A stretch of DNA of 64,000 bases, from the NCBI RefSeq assembly GCF_900103345.1, contig NZ_LT629702.1, positions 3,286,001 through 3,350,000 of the forward strand. Reading direction: 5' to 3'. This document shows positions 52,537 to 62,331 of this stretch, one piece after another (within the stretch, counting starts at the first letter, position 1; each line of letters starts with the position of its first letter). The position numbers and the translations under genes were made by a program. This DNA comes from Pseudomonas azotoformans. Lineage in GTDB: Bacteria > Pseudomonadota > Gammaproteobacteria > Pseudomonadales > Pseudomonadaceae. The notes below the pieces were generated by a model. That model saw nothing but the letters and a program-made list of their open reading frames with translations. It was not told the DNA's origin and made no database searches.

Positions 52537-53535
52537 TTACTTCGACCCAGGGTCCTGGGCCTTCCACCAACTGCAAAACTCGTCGAGGGCGGTCCACAGG
52601 CTGACCTTGGGTTCATAGTCCAGATAATGCCTGGCGCGGCTGATGTCGAGGGTGAAATCTTTGTTCATCACTTGCATGCCCAGGCGCGACAACGCCGGCT
52701 CCGGACGGCCCGGCCACATCGCGCAAAACGCTTCGTTGAGCGCCGCCACGCTGTAGGACAAACCGTAGGAGCGATACCGCGTCACCTGCGGCAACTCCAT
52801 CTGGCGCATCACGTAGTTCACCACATCCCACACGGGCACTGGGGTTCCGTTGCTGATGTTGTAAGCCTTGCCCAACGCCGAGCCCGTGGCGAGCAGGCTG
52901 CTGAGCAGCGCTTCGTTGAGGTTGTGCACACTGGTGAAATCGACCTTGTTGAGGCCGTCGCCGACGATGGCCAGGCGATTCTTGCGCTGCATTTTCAGCA
53001 AGCGCGGGAAGATGCTCATGTCACCGGCGCCCGTGACGAAGCGCGGACGCAGGGCCACTACTTCGAGGCCGAACTCCTGGGCACCGAATACCTTCTGCTC
53101 GGCCAGGTACTTGGTGGCGGCATAGGGGTGTTTGAAGCGTTTGGGCACTTGCTCTTCAGTCAGCCCCAAATGATCGCGCCCGTCGAAATAGATCGACGGC
53201 GACGACAGGTGCACCAGGCGCCCGACGCGCTCCTTCAGGCAGGCCTCGACGACATTTTCGGTGACCAGCACATTGCCCTGATGAAAGTCCTGATACTTGC
53301 CCCACAGCCCGACGGCGCCGGCGCAATGCACCACGGCTTCGACGTCGCGGCAGAGGTCGCGCACCAGGTCGGCGTCATTCAAATCACCCTGGATAAACTC
53401 GGCGCCGCGCCTGACCAGGTGCTCCACGCCTTCGGCACGTCGCCCGTTGACCCGCACGTCCAGGCCCTGCTCCAGGGCGAAACGCGCAAAGCGCCCGCCG
53501 ATGAAGCCGCTTGCGCCGGTGACCAGAATCTTCAT
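52537..53535 (-). CDS. NAD-dependent epimerase/dehydratase (3beta-HSD-like SDR)
   Basis: 332 residues. Rossmann motif G-A-S-G-F-I-G at residues 7-13; L-S-S-P-S-I-Y and Y-A-A-T-K hold the catalytic Ser/Tyr/Lys. Extended SDR. The G-R-R-A-E-G motif after strand 2 is usual. Substrate unknown. 53 bp convergent with nothing; the argP gene lies next on the same strand. Confidence 0.88.
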   Translation of the reverse strand: MKILVTGASGFIGGRFARFALEQGLDVRVNGRRAEGVEHLVRRGAEFIQGDLNDADLVRDLCRDVEAVVHCAGAVGLWGKYQDFHQGNVLVTENVVEACLKERVGRLVHLSSPSIYFDGRDHLGLTEEQVPKRFKHPYAATKYLAEQKVFGAQEFGLEVVALRPRFVTGAGDMSIFPRLLKMQRKNRLAIVGDGLNKVDFTSVHNLNEALLSSLLATGSALGKAYNISNGTPVPVWDVVNYVMRQMELPQVTRYRSYGLSYSVAALNEAFCAMWPGRPEPALSRLGMQVMNKDFTLDISRARHYLDYEPKVSLWTALDEFCSWWKAQDPGSK

Positions 53536-53587
53536 GTATTACCCCATGTTCTTTCGTTTTTCATCGCTGCTGCCTTGACGCGCGCCA

Positions 53588-54481
53588 TCACTCCAACGGC
53601 ACCAACCACTGTCCACACGCCTGGGCCAGATGGTCGGTCAACAAGCCCAGCAGTTGCCCGCCACTGCGCCAATGATGCCAGTACAACGGCACATCGATGG
53701 GCTTATCTGGCAATAACTCGACCAAGAGGCCCTTTTGCAGTTGGTCGCGGACCTGCAATTCCGGCACCAGCCCCCAGCCCAGGCCCGCTTCGGTAAGGCG
53801 GATAAAGCCTTCGGACGATGGGCATAAATGATGTTCGAAACCGCCATCCACGCCGAGGGATGCCAGGTAGCGGTGTTGCAGGAAATCATCCGGGCCGAAC
53901 ACCAAGGCCGGTGTGCGTGCCAGTTGGTCGGCGCGCACCCCATCCGGAAAGTGCCGGGCAATAAAGGCAGGGCTGGCCAGCGCTCGATAACGCATGGCCC
54001 CCAGCAACAGGCTACGCGCCCCGGCCACCGGGCGCTCGCTGGCGCAGATGCAGGCCGCCACCTCACCGGCACGCATGCGCTTGAGGCCTACGGTCTGGTC
54101 CTCCACCACCAGATCCAGCAGCAGATGCTGCTCGGCGCAAAAACCACTGACGGCCTCGGCCCACCAGGTGGCGAGGCTGTCAGCGTTCAACGCGATGCGC
54201 AGGCGCTCGGGCATGCCTTCCTCATCCAGGGCCGGCACCTGGCTTTGCAGGTCACGCTCCAACAGGCGCACCTGTTGCACATGGTTGAGCAGGCGACGGC
54301 CGATATCGGTGGGCGTCGGCGGCGTGGCCCGCACCAGTACCGGCTGGCCGATGCGCGCCTCCAGCAACTTGATGCGCTGGGAGATCGCCGACTGCGACAG
54401 CCCCAGCACCTGGGCGGCGCGCTCGAAGCCGGCCTGTTCCACCACCGCCGCCAGGGCGGAAAGCAATTTATAGTCGAACAT
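53588..54481 (-). CDS. argP: ArgP (IciA) LysR-family regulator
   Basis: 297 residues from the ATG at 54481. N-terminal helix-turn-helix (F-E-R-A-A-Q-V-L-G-L-S-Q-S-A-I-S-Q-R-I) and effector domain. ArgP activates argO on arginine and is antagonised by lysine. It is divergent from the ACT-domain gene and argO, the known target. The frame upstream to 54604 does not belong to the gene. Confidence 0.92.
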   Translation of the reverse strand: MFDYKLLSALAAVVEQAGFERAAQVLGLSQSAISQRIKLLEARIGQPVLVRATPPTPTDIGRRLLNHVQQVRLLERDLQSQVPALDEEGMPERLRIALNADSLATWWAEAVSGFCAEQHLLLDLVVEDQTVGLKRMRAGEVAACICASERPVAGARSLLLGAMRYRALASPAFIARHFPDGVRADQLARTPALVFGPDDFLQHRYLASLGVDGGFEHHLCPSSEGFIRLTEAGLGWGLVPELQVRDQLQKGLLVELLPDKPIDVPLYWHHWRSGGQLLGLLTDHLAQACGQWLVPLE

Positions 54482-54579
54482 CAGTTTCTCTAATGAGCGA
54501 TCAGCAATATTTGTTTTTCTTATACAGCCTGCACCATGAGAATAGCCAGCATCGCTTCTCTCTTTATAAGGAACCTCCC

Positions 54580-54981
54580 ATGGCTGGCGAAACCGCCCTG
54601 GCAACCCTGCTGCGCAGCATGAGCCCGCATCTGAATGACGGTGACTACGTGTTCTGCACCCTGCCCGATCAGCGCATCCCTGAGGGTTGCGAGGTGATCG
54701 GCAGTTTCCGCGAACAAGAAGGCCTGACCTTGATCCTCGATCGCCAACAGGCGGAACAGGCTGGGTTGGTCTTCGACTACGTCGCCGCGTGGATCACCTT
54801 GAATGTGCACTCGGCCCTGGAGGCAGTGGGCCTGACCGCCGCCTTCGCCAGCGCATTGGGCAAGGCCGGCATCAGTTGCAACGTGATTGCCGGCTATTAC
54901 CACGACCACCTGTTCGTCGGCCGTGCCGATGCCCAGCGTGCCATGCAGGTGTTGCAGCAACTGGCGACAAACGCGGAGTAG
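54580..54981 (+). CDS. ACT-domain protein
   Basis: 133 residues from the ATG at 54580, with AAGGAACC before it. Two ACT-like units (D-G-D-Y-V-F-C-T-L-P and S-C-N-V-I-A-G-Y-Y-H-D-H-L-F-V) of the kind that bind amino acids. It starts the operon with argO (5 bp between them). Probably a regulatory or sensing protein for basic amino acids. Confidence 0.87.
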   Translation: MAGETALATLLRSMSPHLNDGDYVFCTLPDQRIPEGCEVIGSFREQEGLTLILDRQQAEQAGLVFDYVAAWITLNVHSALEAVGLTAAFASALGKAGISCNVIAGYYHDHLFVGRADAQRAMQVLQQLATNAE

Positions 54982-54986
54982 ACCCT

Positions 54987-55586
54987 ATGTGGCAAAGCTA
55001 TCTGAATGGTTTGCTGGTCGCCCTCGGCCTGATCATGGCCATCGGTACCCAGAATGCCTTTGTGTTGGCGCAAAGCCTGCGCCGCGAACATCACTTGCCA
55101 GTAGCCGCGTTATGCGTGGTGTGTGATGCACTGCTGGTGGCCGCCGGGGTGTTCGGCCTGGCGACGGTACTGGCGCAAAGCCCGATACTGCTGGCGGTGG
55201 CACGCTGGGGCGGCGCGGCTTTCCTGATCTGGTACGGCGCCTGTGCGCTGCGCCGGGCCTGTTCGAAACAGAGCCTGGATCAGGGCGGCAATCTGCAGGT
55301 GCGCTCATTGCGCGCGGTGCTGCTGAGCGCGCTGGCCGTCACCCTGCTCAACCCCCATGTGTACCTGGACACCGTATTGCTGATCGGCTCACTCGGCGCC
55401 CAACAAACCGAGCCCGGCGCCTACGTCGCCGGCGCGGCCAGTGCATCGCTGCTGTGGTTCTCTACCCTCGCCCTCGGCGCGGCGTGGCTGGCGCCCTGGC
55501 TGGCACGCCCCGCCACCTGGCGCCTGCTGGATCTATTGGTGGCGGTGATGATGTTCAGCGTGGCCTATCAATTGATCAGTGCCTGA
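54987..55586 (+). CDS. argO: Arginine exporter ArgO (LysE family)
   Basis: 199 residues, six predicted helices. G-T-Q-N-A-F-V-L near the N-terminus and N-P-H-V-Y-L-D near the middle are LysE/ArgO family signatures. It exports arginine and canavanine across the inner membrane. It follows the ACT gene and is divergent from argP. Confidence 0.92.
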   Translation: MWQSYLNGLLVALGLIMAIGTQNAFVLAQSLRREHHLPVAALCVVCDALLVAAGVFGLATVLAQSPILLAVARWGGAAFLIWYGACALRRACSKQSLDQGGNLQVRSLRAVLLSALAVTLLNPHVYLDTVLLIGSLGAQQTEPGAYVAGAASASLLWFSTLALGAAWLAPWLARPATWRLLDLLVAVMMFSVAYQLISA

Positions 55587-55764
55587 GGAATATTCCAAAA
55601 CGCTCTGGAACCTCTATCCCACACAGTTGTTGCGTGGTTTTGCCGCACCCCCGGTGCTATGATCCGGACCCTGCGCCGCAAAGAGTACAAACTCCCCGGC
55701 GCTTGTTTGGCCGCCCGTGATCGGCCTTGCGCTCACCGCAACTGACCTGATTAGGAGATTTATC

Positions 55765-56361
55765 ATGGCTTTCGAATTGCCGCCGCTGCCCTACGCACAC
55801 GATGCCCTGCAGCCGCACATCTCCAAGGAAACCTTGGAGTTCCACCACGACAAGCACCACAACACCTATGTCGTGAACCTGAACAACCTGGTGCCAGGCA
55901 CCGAGTTCGAAGGCAAGACCCTGGAAGAGATCGTCAAATCCTCTTCGGGTGGCATCTTCAACAACGCTGCCCAGGTCTGGAACCACACCTTCTACTGGAA
56001 CTGCCTGGCGCCAAATGCCGGCGGCCAACCGACCGGCGCACTGGCTGAAGCCATCAACGCTGCGTTCGGTTCGTTCGAAAAGTTCAAGGAAGAGTTCACC
56101 AAGACGTCCGTCGGCACCTTCGGTTCCGGTTGGGGCTGGCTGGTGAAAAAGGCTGACGGTTCCCTGGCCCTGGCCAGCACCATCGGCGCCGGCAACCCGC
56201 TGACCAGCGGCGATACCCCGCTGCTGACCTGCGACGTGTGGGAACACGCTTACTACATCGACTACCGCAACGTGCGTCCAAAGTATGTGGAAGCGTTCTG
56301 GAACCTGGTCAACTGGAAGTTCGTGGCTGAGCAGTTCGAAGGCAAGACCTTCACTGCCTAA
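55765..56361 (+). CDS. sodB: Iron superoxide dismutase
   Basis: 198 residues from the ATG at 55765 (AGGAGA 8 nt upstream). Metal ligands H27 (E-F-H-H-D-K-H-H), H74 (Q-V-W-N-H-T-F), D157 and H161 (D-V-W-E-H-A-Y-Y). The Fe form is indicated by the [11 protein letters not shown] signature. Followed by a strong terminator. sodB next to bifA matches P. aeruginosa PA4366-PA4367. Confidence 0.96.
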   Translation: MAFELPPLPYAHDALQPHISKETLEFHHDKHHNTYVVNLNNLVPGTEFEGKTLEEIVKSSSGGIFNNAAQVWNHTFYWNCLAPNAGGQPTGALAEAINAAFGSFEKFKEEFTKTSVGTFGSGWGWLVKKADGSLALASTIGAGNPLTSGDTPLLTCDVWEHAYYIDYRNVRPKYVEAFWNLVNWKFVAEQFEGKTFTA

Positions 56362-56375
56362 GCACTGCTTGCAGT

Positions 56376-56408
56376 AAAAAAAGCCCGGCGAATGCCGGGC
56401 TTTTTTTT
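56376..56408 (+). terminator. Intrinsic terminator after sodB
   Basis: AAAAAAGCCCGGC-GAAT-GCCGGGC followed by eight T residues. Confidence 0.95.
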
Positions 56409-56508
56409 GCGCAACATATAGTCATTTAGGCTCAGGAACTCAGCCATTGTCATTTGCCACGTATTCAGTGAGACGAATTGAGGTCTCTTACCTGTCGGAG
56501 AAATAACA

Positions 56509-56733
56509 ATGACTATTGGTGCACTGACAGCACTTCCCGTAGTGGGCGATCTGGTAAAAACAGGACTTCCTGTGCTTGGCGACATCGTCAAAGCGGTCGC
56601 GCCGCTGTTGCAACCCTTTGCCGATGCACTGGCAAAACAGATTGCTGGCAAGGAGGAAGCCCCCCCCAGCAAAACTATTGAGTTCCCCATGGAGAAAGAC
56701 GCAGGAACGTTGACCATCAGCTTCAAGCAATAA
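56509..56733 (+). CDS. Small amphipathic protein with tandem repeat
   Basis: 74 residues, GGAG 8 nt before the ATG. Residues 9-30 contain two near-repeats: L-P-V-V-G-D-L-V-K-T-G then L-P-V-L-G-D-I-V-K-A-V, predicted to be amphipathic helices; the rest is hydrophilic, ending T-L-T-I-S-F-K-Q. No signal peptide. I do not recognise a family. It lies in a 0.8-kb insertion between sodB and bifA. Confidence 0.65.
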   Translation: MTIGALTALPVVGDLVKTGLPVLGDIVKAVAPLLQPFADALAKQIAGKEEAPPSKTIEFPMEKDAGTLTISFKQ

Positions 56734-56818
56734 GCGCTGACCCAGCTGAAGAAGAAACCAAGAGGTGGCGGAAAGGCCTCTCTCCGCCACCCCCTGATGA
56801 CATAGGAGCGAAACTTAC

Positions 56819-56989
56819 TCAGAACTGAATTTGCGGTTGTTTGCTGACAGCGCTTCCAGCCAAGCCGATCCCTGCGCCCAACATGCCCTTCGCGACATCC
56901 GCCGCCATTTTTACCCCCTCCCCTACCAAAGGTAGAACCACGGGTGCCAGTGCTGCGACTCCGGCTACAGCTGCCCCTGCTGCGATCAT
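56819..56989 (-). CDS. Small hydrophobic Gly/Ala-rich protein
   Basis: 56 residues from the ATG at 56989 (GGAG 9 nt upstream; a GTG at 57004 would add five residues). Almost all residues are Ala, Gly, Val or Leu (A-A-G-A-A-V-A-G-V-A-A-L-A-P-V), with G-A-G-I-G-L-A-G near the C-terminus, ending K-Q-P-Q-I-Q-F. Convergent with the preceding small gene. A bacteriocin- or toxin-like peptide is possible but unproven. Confidence 0.6.
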   Translation of the reverse strand: MIAAGAAVAGVAALAPVVLPLVGEGVKMAADVAKGMLGAGIGLAGSAVSKQPQIQF

Positions 56990-57175
56990 ACGTAAACTCT
57001 CCACAATTGAACGAAAGGCGTATTCCTCTCCCTACCTGGGTGGTCGGTTCCGACGGTTCAGTTCCTCTTTTCGTAACTTTTAGCCCTTGCCCCAATGTCT
57101 CTTTGACTGCCGACCCCAGATTGCCAATACTCATGGCATATTGAAGGCCACCCGCATGAGACAAGGAATGCCCCT

Positions 57176-59227
57176 TTGAAGCTGGAACTCAAGAACAGCT
57201 TGTCGGTGAAGTTGCTACGGGTTGTGCTGCTGTCGGCCTTGATCGTGGGCGTCGCGCTGAGCGTGGCGCAGATCGTTTTCGATGCCTACAAGACGCGCCA
57301 GGCCGTGGCCGGCGATGCCCAGCGCATCCTCGACATGTTTCGCGACCCCTCGACCCAGGCCGTCTACAGCCTGGACCGCGAGATGGGCATGCAAGTCATT
57401 GAGGGCCTGTTCCAGGATGACGCCGTCCGCATGGCGTCCATCGGCCATCCCAACGAAACCATGCTGGCGGAAAAAAGCCGCGCCTTGCAGCAAGCGCCCA
57501 GTCGCTGGTTGACCGATCTGATCCTTGGCCAGGAACGCACCTTCACCACGGCCCTGGTCGGCAAAGGCCCCTACAGCGAGTACTACGGCGACCTGAGCAT
57601 CACCCTCGACACCGCCACCTATGGCCAGGGATTTATCGTCAATTCGGTGATCATCTTCATTTCCGGGGTGCTGCGCGCCCTGGCCATGGGCCTGGTGCTG
57701 TACCTGGTCTATCACTGGCTGCTGACCAAGCCGCTGTCACGGATTATCGAGCACCTGACTTCGATCAACCCGGACCGCCCCAGCGAGCACAAGATCCCAC
57801 AACTCAAGGGCCACGAGCGCAACGAGTTGGGGCTGTGGATCAACACCGCCAACCAACTGCTCGAATCCATCGAACGTAACACCCACCTGCGCCATGAGGC
57901 CGAAAGCAGCCTGTTGCGCATGGCCCAATACGACTTCCTCACCGGCCTGCCGAACCGCCAGAAACTGCAGGAGCAACTGGACAAGATCCTCATCGACGCC
58001 GGCCGCCGGCAACGGCGCGTGGCGGTGTTGTGCGTGGGGCTGGATGACTTCAAGAGCGTCAACGAGCAGTTCACCTACCAGGCCGGCGACAAACTGTTGC
58101 TGGCCCTCGCCGACCGTTTGCGCGCCCACAGCGGTCGCCTCGGCGCACTCGCTCGACTGGGCGGCGACCAGTTCGCCCTAGTGCAGGCCGATATCGACCA
58201 GCCTTACGAGGCCGCCGAGCTGGCACAAAGCATCCTGGACGACCTGGAGGCAGAGTTCGCCCTCGACCACGAAGGCATCCGCCTGCGCGCCACTATCGGC
58301 ATCACCCTGTTCCCGGAAGACGGCGACAGCACCGAAAAGCTGCTGCAAAAAGCCGAACAGACCATGACCCTGGCCAAGACCCGTTCGCGCAATCGCTATC
58401 AGTTCTATATCGCCAGCGTCGACAGCGAAATGCGCCGCCGCCGCGAGCTGGAAAAAGACCTGCGCGAGGCGCTCAGTCGCGACCAGTTCCACCTGGTGTA
58501 CCAACCGCAGATCAGCTATCGCGATCACCGCGTGGTCGGTGTGGAAGCGTTGATCCGCTGGCAGCATCCGGAGCATGGCCTGGTCCCGCCGGACCTGTTT
58601 ATCCCGTTGGCCGAGCAGAACGGCACCATTATTCCGATTGGCGAGTGGGTGCTGGACCAGGCCTGCCGGCAATTGCGCGAGTGGCACGACCTGGGTTTCA
58701 CCGACCTGCGCATGGCGGTCAACTTGTCCACCGTGCAACTGCACCACACCGAATTGCCACGGGTGGTCAATAACCTGATGCAGATCTACCGCCTGCCACC
58801 GCGCAGCCTGGAACTGGAAGTCACCGAAACCGGCCTGATGGAAGATATCAGCACCGCAGCCCAGCATCTGCTGAGCCTGCGCCGTTCCGGGGCGTTGATT
58901 GCCATCGATGACTTTGGCACCGGTTACTCATCCCTCAGTTACCTGAAAAGCCTGCCCCTGGACAAGATCAAGATCGACAAGAGCTTTGTTCAGGATCTGT
59001 TGGATGACGACGACGATGCCACCATCGTGCGGGCCATCATCCAGTTGGGCAAAAGCCTGGGCATGCAGGTGATCGCAGAAGGCGTGGAAACCGCTGAGCA
59101 GGAGGCCTACATCATCTCCGAGGGCTGCCATGAGGGTCAGGGTTACCACTACAGCAAACCCTTGCAGGCCCGGGAGTTGGCGGCCTTCCTGAAGCAGTCT
59201 GAGCGCAATAACGCAGCGATTCTGTGA
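57176..59227 (+). CDS. bifA: c-di-GMP phosphodiesterase BifA (degenerate GGDEF + EAL)
   Basis: 683 residues from a TTG at 57176 with AGGA 8 nt upstream; the peptide begins M-K-L-E-L-K-N-S. Two membrane helices (about residues 13-33 and 153-178) flank a periplasmic part. The GGDEF domain reads G-G-D-Q-F (329-333), the inactive form known for BifA. The EAL domain (V-V-G-V-E-A-L, 453-459; later D-D-F-G-T-G-Y-S-S-L) is intact. It lowers c-di-GMP and controls biofilm formation and swarming. Confidence 0.93.
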   Translation: MKLELKNSLSVKLLRVVLLSALIVGVALSVAQIVFDAYKTRQAVAGDAQRILDMFRDPSTQAVYSLDREMGMQVIEGLFQDDAVRMASIGHPNETMLAEKSRALQQAPSRWLTDLILGQERTFTTALVGKGPYSEYYGDLSITLDTATYGQGFIVNSVIIFISGVLRALAMGLVLYLVYHWLLTKPLSRIIEHLTSINPDRPSEHKIPQLKGHERNELGLWINTANQLLESIERNTHLRHEAESSLLRMAQYDFLTGLPNRQKLQEQLDKILIDAGRRQRRVAVLCVGLDDFKSVNEQFTYQAGDKLLLALADRLRAHSGRLGALARLGGDQFALVQADIDQPYEAAELAQSILDDLEAEFALDHEGIRLRATIGITLFPEDGDSTEKLLQKAEQTMTLAKTRSRNRYQFYIASVDSEMRRRRELEKDLREALSRDQFHLVYQPQISYRDHRVVGVEALIRWQHPEHGLVPPDLFIPLAEQNGTIIPIGEWVLDQACRQLREWHDLGFTDLRMAVNLSTVQLHHTELPRVVNNLMQIYRLPPRSLELEVTETGLMEDISTAAQHLLSLRRSGALIAIDDFGTGYSSLSYLKSLPLDKIKIDKSFVQDLLDDDDDATIVRAIIQLGKSLGMQVIAEGVETAEQEAYIISEGCHEGQGYHYSKPLQARELAAFLKQSERNNAAIL

Positions 59228-59355
59228 CTAGTCAAAACGATACTGAATATTTCCCGCGTATAACCCTTTACACAAAATGCAAATCTTTCGCATTATGTCG
59301 CAGTTTTTGCGCTCCCCCCGCGCGCCCCATCAACAACCGAAGCAGGATGTTCGCC

Positions 59356-60699
59356 ATGATTCGTATGCCCCTGGCCACCGCCAGTCTGCTGGCCATTGCC
59401 ATTTCTCTCGCCGGCTGTGGCGAAGGTAAAGACAAGGCCGCAGCGCCACAGGCGCCGACCCCGGCTGCCAGCACTACCGCTCCAGCGGCTGCCACCCCTG
59501 CCGGCCAGGTCGACGAAGCGGCCGCCAAGGCCGTGGTCGCGCATTACGCAGACATGGTGTTTGCGGTCTACAGCGATGCCGAGTCCACTGCAAAAACCCT
59601 GCAGACCGCCATCGACGCATTCCTCGCCAAGCCGAACGACGAAACCCTGAAAGCCGCACGTACCGCCTGGATCGCCGCCCGCGTCCCGTACCTGCAAAGC
59701 GAAGTGTTCCGCTTCGGCAACACCATCATCGACGACTGGGAAGGCCAGGTGAACGCATGGCCGCTGGACGAAGGCCTGATCGACTACGTCGACAAGTCCT
59801 ACGAGCACGCCCTGGGTAACCCGGGCGCCACCGCCAACATCATCGCCAACACCCAGATCCAGGTCGGCGAAGACAAGGTCGATGTGAAGGACATCACTCC
59901 GGAAAAACTCGCCAGCCTCAATGAGCTGGGCGGTTCCGAAGCCAACGTTGCCACCGGCTACCACGCCATCGAATTCCTGCTGTGGGGCCAGGACCTGAAC
60001 GGCACCGGCCCAGGCGCCGGCAACCGTCCGGCGTCGGACTACCTGACTGGCGACGGCGCCACCGGTGGCCACAACGAGCGTCGCCGTACTTACCTGCGTG
60101 CCGTGACCCAACTGCTGGTCAGTGACCTGGAAGAAATGGTCGGTAACTGGAAACCGAACGTCGAAGACAACTACCGCGCCACCCTGGAGGCAGAACCTGC
60201 CACCGATGGCCTGCGCAAAATGTTGTTCGGCATGGGCAGCCTGTCCCTGGGCGAGCTGGCCGGTGAGCGCATGAAGGTGTCCCTGGAAGCCAACTCGCCG
60301 GAAGACGAACAGGACTGCTTCAGCGACAACACCCACAACTCGCACTTCTACGACGCCAAGGGCATCCGCAACGTCTACCTGGGCGAGTACACCCGCGTCG
60401 ACGGCACCAAGATGACCGGCGCCAGCCTTTCGTCCCTGGTAGCCAAGGCTGACCCGGCTGCCGACTCCGCGCTGAAAGCGGACCTGGCTGCCACCGAAGC
60501 GAAGATCCAGGTCATGGTGGACCACGCCAACAAGGGTGAGCACTACGACCAGTTGATCGCGGCCGGTAACGACGCAGGCAACCAGATCGTGCGCGACGCC
60601 ATCGCCGCACTGGTCAAGCAGACCGGTTCGATCGAAGCGGCAGCGGGCAAGCTGGGCATCAGCGACCTGAACCCGGATAACGCCGATCACGAGTTCTGA
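59356..60699 (+). CDS. Imelysin-family (M75) lipoprotein, IcmP-like
   Basis: 447 residues from the ATG at 59356. Lipobox L-A-G-C (Cys20), then a Pro/Ala-rich linker and an imelysin domain with G-Y-H-A-I-E-F-L-L-W-G, the GxHxxE motif. Outer-membrane lipoprotein. P. aeruginosa IcmP (PA4370) lies close to bifA in that genome. Once called an insulin-cleaving protease; imelysins are now usually linked to iron uptake. Confidence 0.9.
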   Translation: MIRMPLATASLLAIAISLAGCGEGKDKAAAPQAPTPAASTTAPAAATPAGQVDEAAAKAVVAHYADMVFAVYSDAESTAKTLQTAIDAFLAKPNDETLKAARTAWIAARVPYLQSEVFRFGNTIIDDWEGQVNAWPLDEGLIDYVDKSYEHALGNPGATANIIANTQIQVGEDKVDVKDITPEKLASLNELGGSEANVATGYHAIEFLLWGQDLNGTGPGAGNRPASDYLTGDGATGGHNERRRTYLRAVTQLLVSDLEEMVGNWKPNVEDNYRATLEAEPATDGLRKMLFGMGSLSLGELAGERMKVSLEANSPEDEQDCFSDNTHNSHFYDAKGIRNVYLGEYTRVDGTKMTGASLSSLVAKADPAADSALKADLAATEAKIQVMVDHANKGEHYDQLIAAGNDAGNQIVRDAIAALVKQTGSIEAAAGKLGISDLNPDNADHEF

Positions 60700-60704
60700 T
60701 CCAG

Positions 60705-60792
60705 GTGGGAGGGGGCTTGCTCCCGATAGCGGTGTGTCAGTGAAGCACGTGTTTACTGACACATCGCCATCGGGGGCAAGCCCCCTCCCACA
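60705..60792. repeat. REPIN (GI-type)
   Basis: GTGGGAGGGGGCTTGC and its complement between the imelysin gene and trkH, which are co-directional. Confidence 0.92.
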
Positions 60793-60876
60793 TTTGACTG
60801 CATTGCCTCAAACCCCGGTTTACATGCCCCGCACCCTAGGTAGAATGGCGCCTCTGCCCTATCTCGAGCGAATTTC

Positions 60877-62331
60877 ATGGCGTTGCCGACCCTGCGCATC
60901 ATCGGTTTCATCATCGGCATCTTCCTGATCACCCTCGCGATCGCCATGGTCGTGCCCATGGCCACCCTGGTGATCTTCGAACGCACCAGCGACCTGCCCT
61001 CGTTCCTGTGGGCCAGCATGATCACCTTTCTCGCCGGCCTGGCCCTGGTGATTCCCGGTCGCCCCGAGCATGTACACCTGCGCCCACGGGACATGTACCT
61101 GCTGACAGTCAGCAGCTGGGTGGTGGTGTGTGTGTTCGCCGCGCTGCCCTTTCTGCTGACCCAGCACATCAGCTACACCGACTCCTTCTTCGAAAGCATG
61201 TCCGGCATCACCGCCACCGGTTCCACGGTATTGAGTGGCCTGGACACCCTGTCGCCGGGCATCCTGATGTGGCGCTCGCTGCTGCACTGGCTGGGCGGCA
61301 TCGGTTTTATCGGCATGGCGGTAGCGATCCTGCCGCTGCTACGCATCGGTGGCATGCGCCTGTTCCAGACCGAATCCTCTGACCGCTCGGAAAAGGTCAT
61401 GCCCCGTTCGCACATGGTGGCGCGGCTGATCGTGGCCGCCTACGTGGGCATCACCATCCTCGGCAGCCTGGCATTCTGGTGGGCCGGCATGGGCCTGTTC
61501 GACGCGATCAACCACGCGATGTCGGCGATTTCCACCGGCGGGTTCTCCACCTCGGACGAATCCCTGGCCCACTGGAAACAACCGGCGGTGCACTGGGTAG
61601 CCGTGGTGGTGATGATTCTCGGCAGCCTGCCGTTCACCCTGTATGTGGCCACGTTGCGTGGCAACCGCAAGGCGCTGATCAAGGATCAGCAGGTACAAGG
61701 CTTGCTCGGTTTATTGATCGTGACCTGGCTGGTGCTCGGCACCTGGTACTGGTGGACTACCAACCTGCACTGGCTTGATGCCCTGCGCCATGTGGCGTTG
61801 AACGTAACCTCGGTGGTCACCACCACCGGTTTCGCGTTGGGGGACTACAGCCTGTGGGGCAACTTCTCACTCATGCTGTTCTTCTACCTCGGCTTTATCG
61901 GCGGCTGCTCGGGCTCGACGGCCGGCGGGATCAAGATCTTCCGTTTCCAGGTCGCCTACATCCTGCTCAAGGCCAACTTGAACCAGTTGATTCACCCGCG
62001 CGCGGTGATCAAGCAGAAGTACAACGGCCACCGGCTGGATGAAGAGATCGTACGTTCGATCCTGACCTTTTCGTTCTTCTTCGCCATCACCATTTGCGCC
62101 ATAGCCCTCGCGTTGTCGCTGTTGGGCCTGGACTGGATGACCGCCTTGACCGGCGCAGCCAGTACGGTGTCCGGTGTCGGCCCGGGGCTGGGGGAAACCA
62201 TCGGCCCGGCGGGCAACTTCGCCAGCCTGCCGGACGCGGCCAAATGGATCCTGTCATTGGGCATGCTGCTCGGCCGACTGGAGATCATTACGGTCTTTGT
62301 TCTGTGTATTCCGGCGTTTTGGCGTCACTGA
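60877..62331 (+). CDS. trkH: Trk potassium uptake protein TrkH
   Basis: 484 residues, four repeated membrane-pore-membrane units. The four selectivity loops are recognisable: T-A-T-G-S-T, S-T-G-G-F-S, T-T-T-G-F-A and S-G-V-G-P-G. G-S-T-A-G-G-I-K-I-F-R is a family signature. K+ channel-like subunit that works with TrkA. The 3' end overlaps the convergent araC gene by 44 bp. Confidence 0.95.
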   Translation: MALPTLRIIGFIIGIFLITLAIAMVVPMATLVIFERTSDLPSFLWASMITFLAGLALVIPGRPEHVHLRPRDMYLLTVSSWVVVCVFAALPFLLTQHISYTDSFFESMSGITATGSTVLSGLDTLSPGILMWRSLLHWLGGIGFIGMAVAILPLLRIGGMRLFQTESSDRSEKVMPRSHMVARLIVAAYVGITILGSLAFWWAGMGLFDAINHAMSAISTGGFSTSDESLAHWKQPAVHWVAVVVMILGSLPFTLYVATLRGNRKALIKDQQVQGLLGLLIVTWLVLGTWYWWTTNLHWLDALRHVALNVTSVVTTTGFALGDYSLWGNFSLMLFFYLGFIGGCSGSTAGGIKIFRFQVAYILLKANLNQLIHPRAVIKQKYNGHRLDEEIVRSILTFSFFFAITICAIALALSLLGLDWMTALTGAASTVSGVGPGLGETIGPAGNFASLPDAAKWILSLGMLLGRLEIITVFVLCIPAFWRH

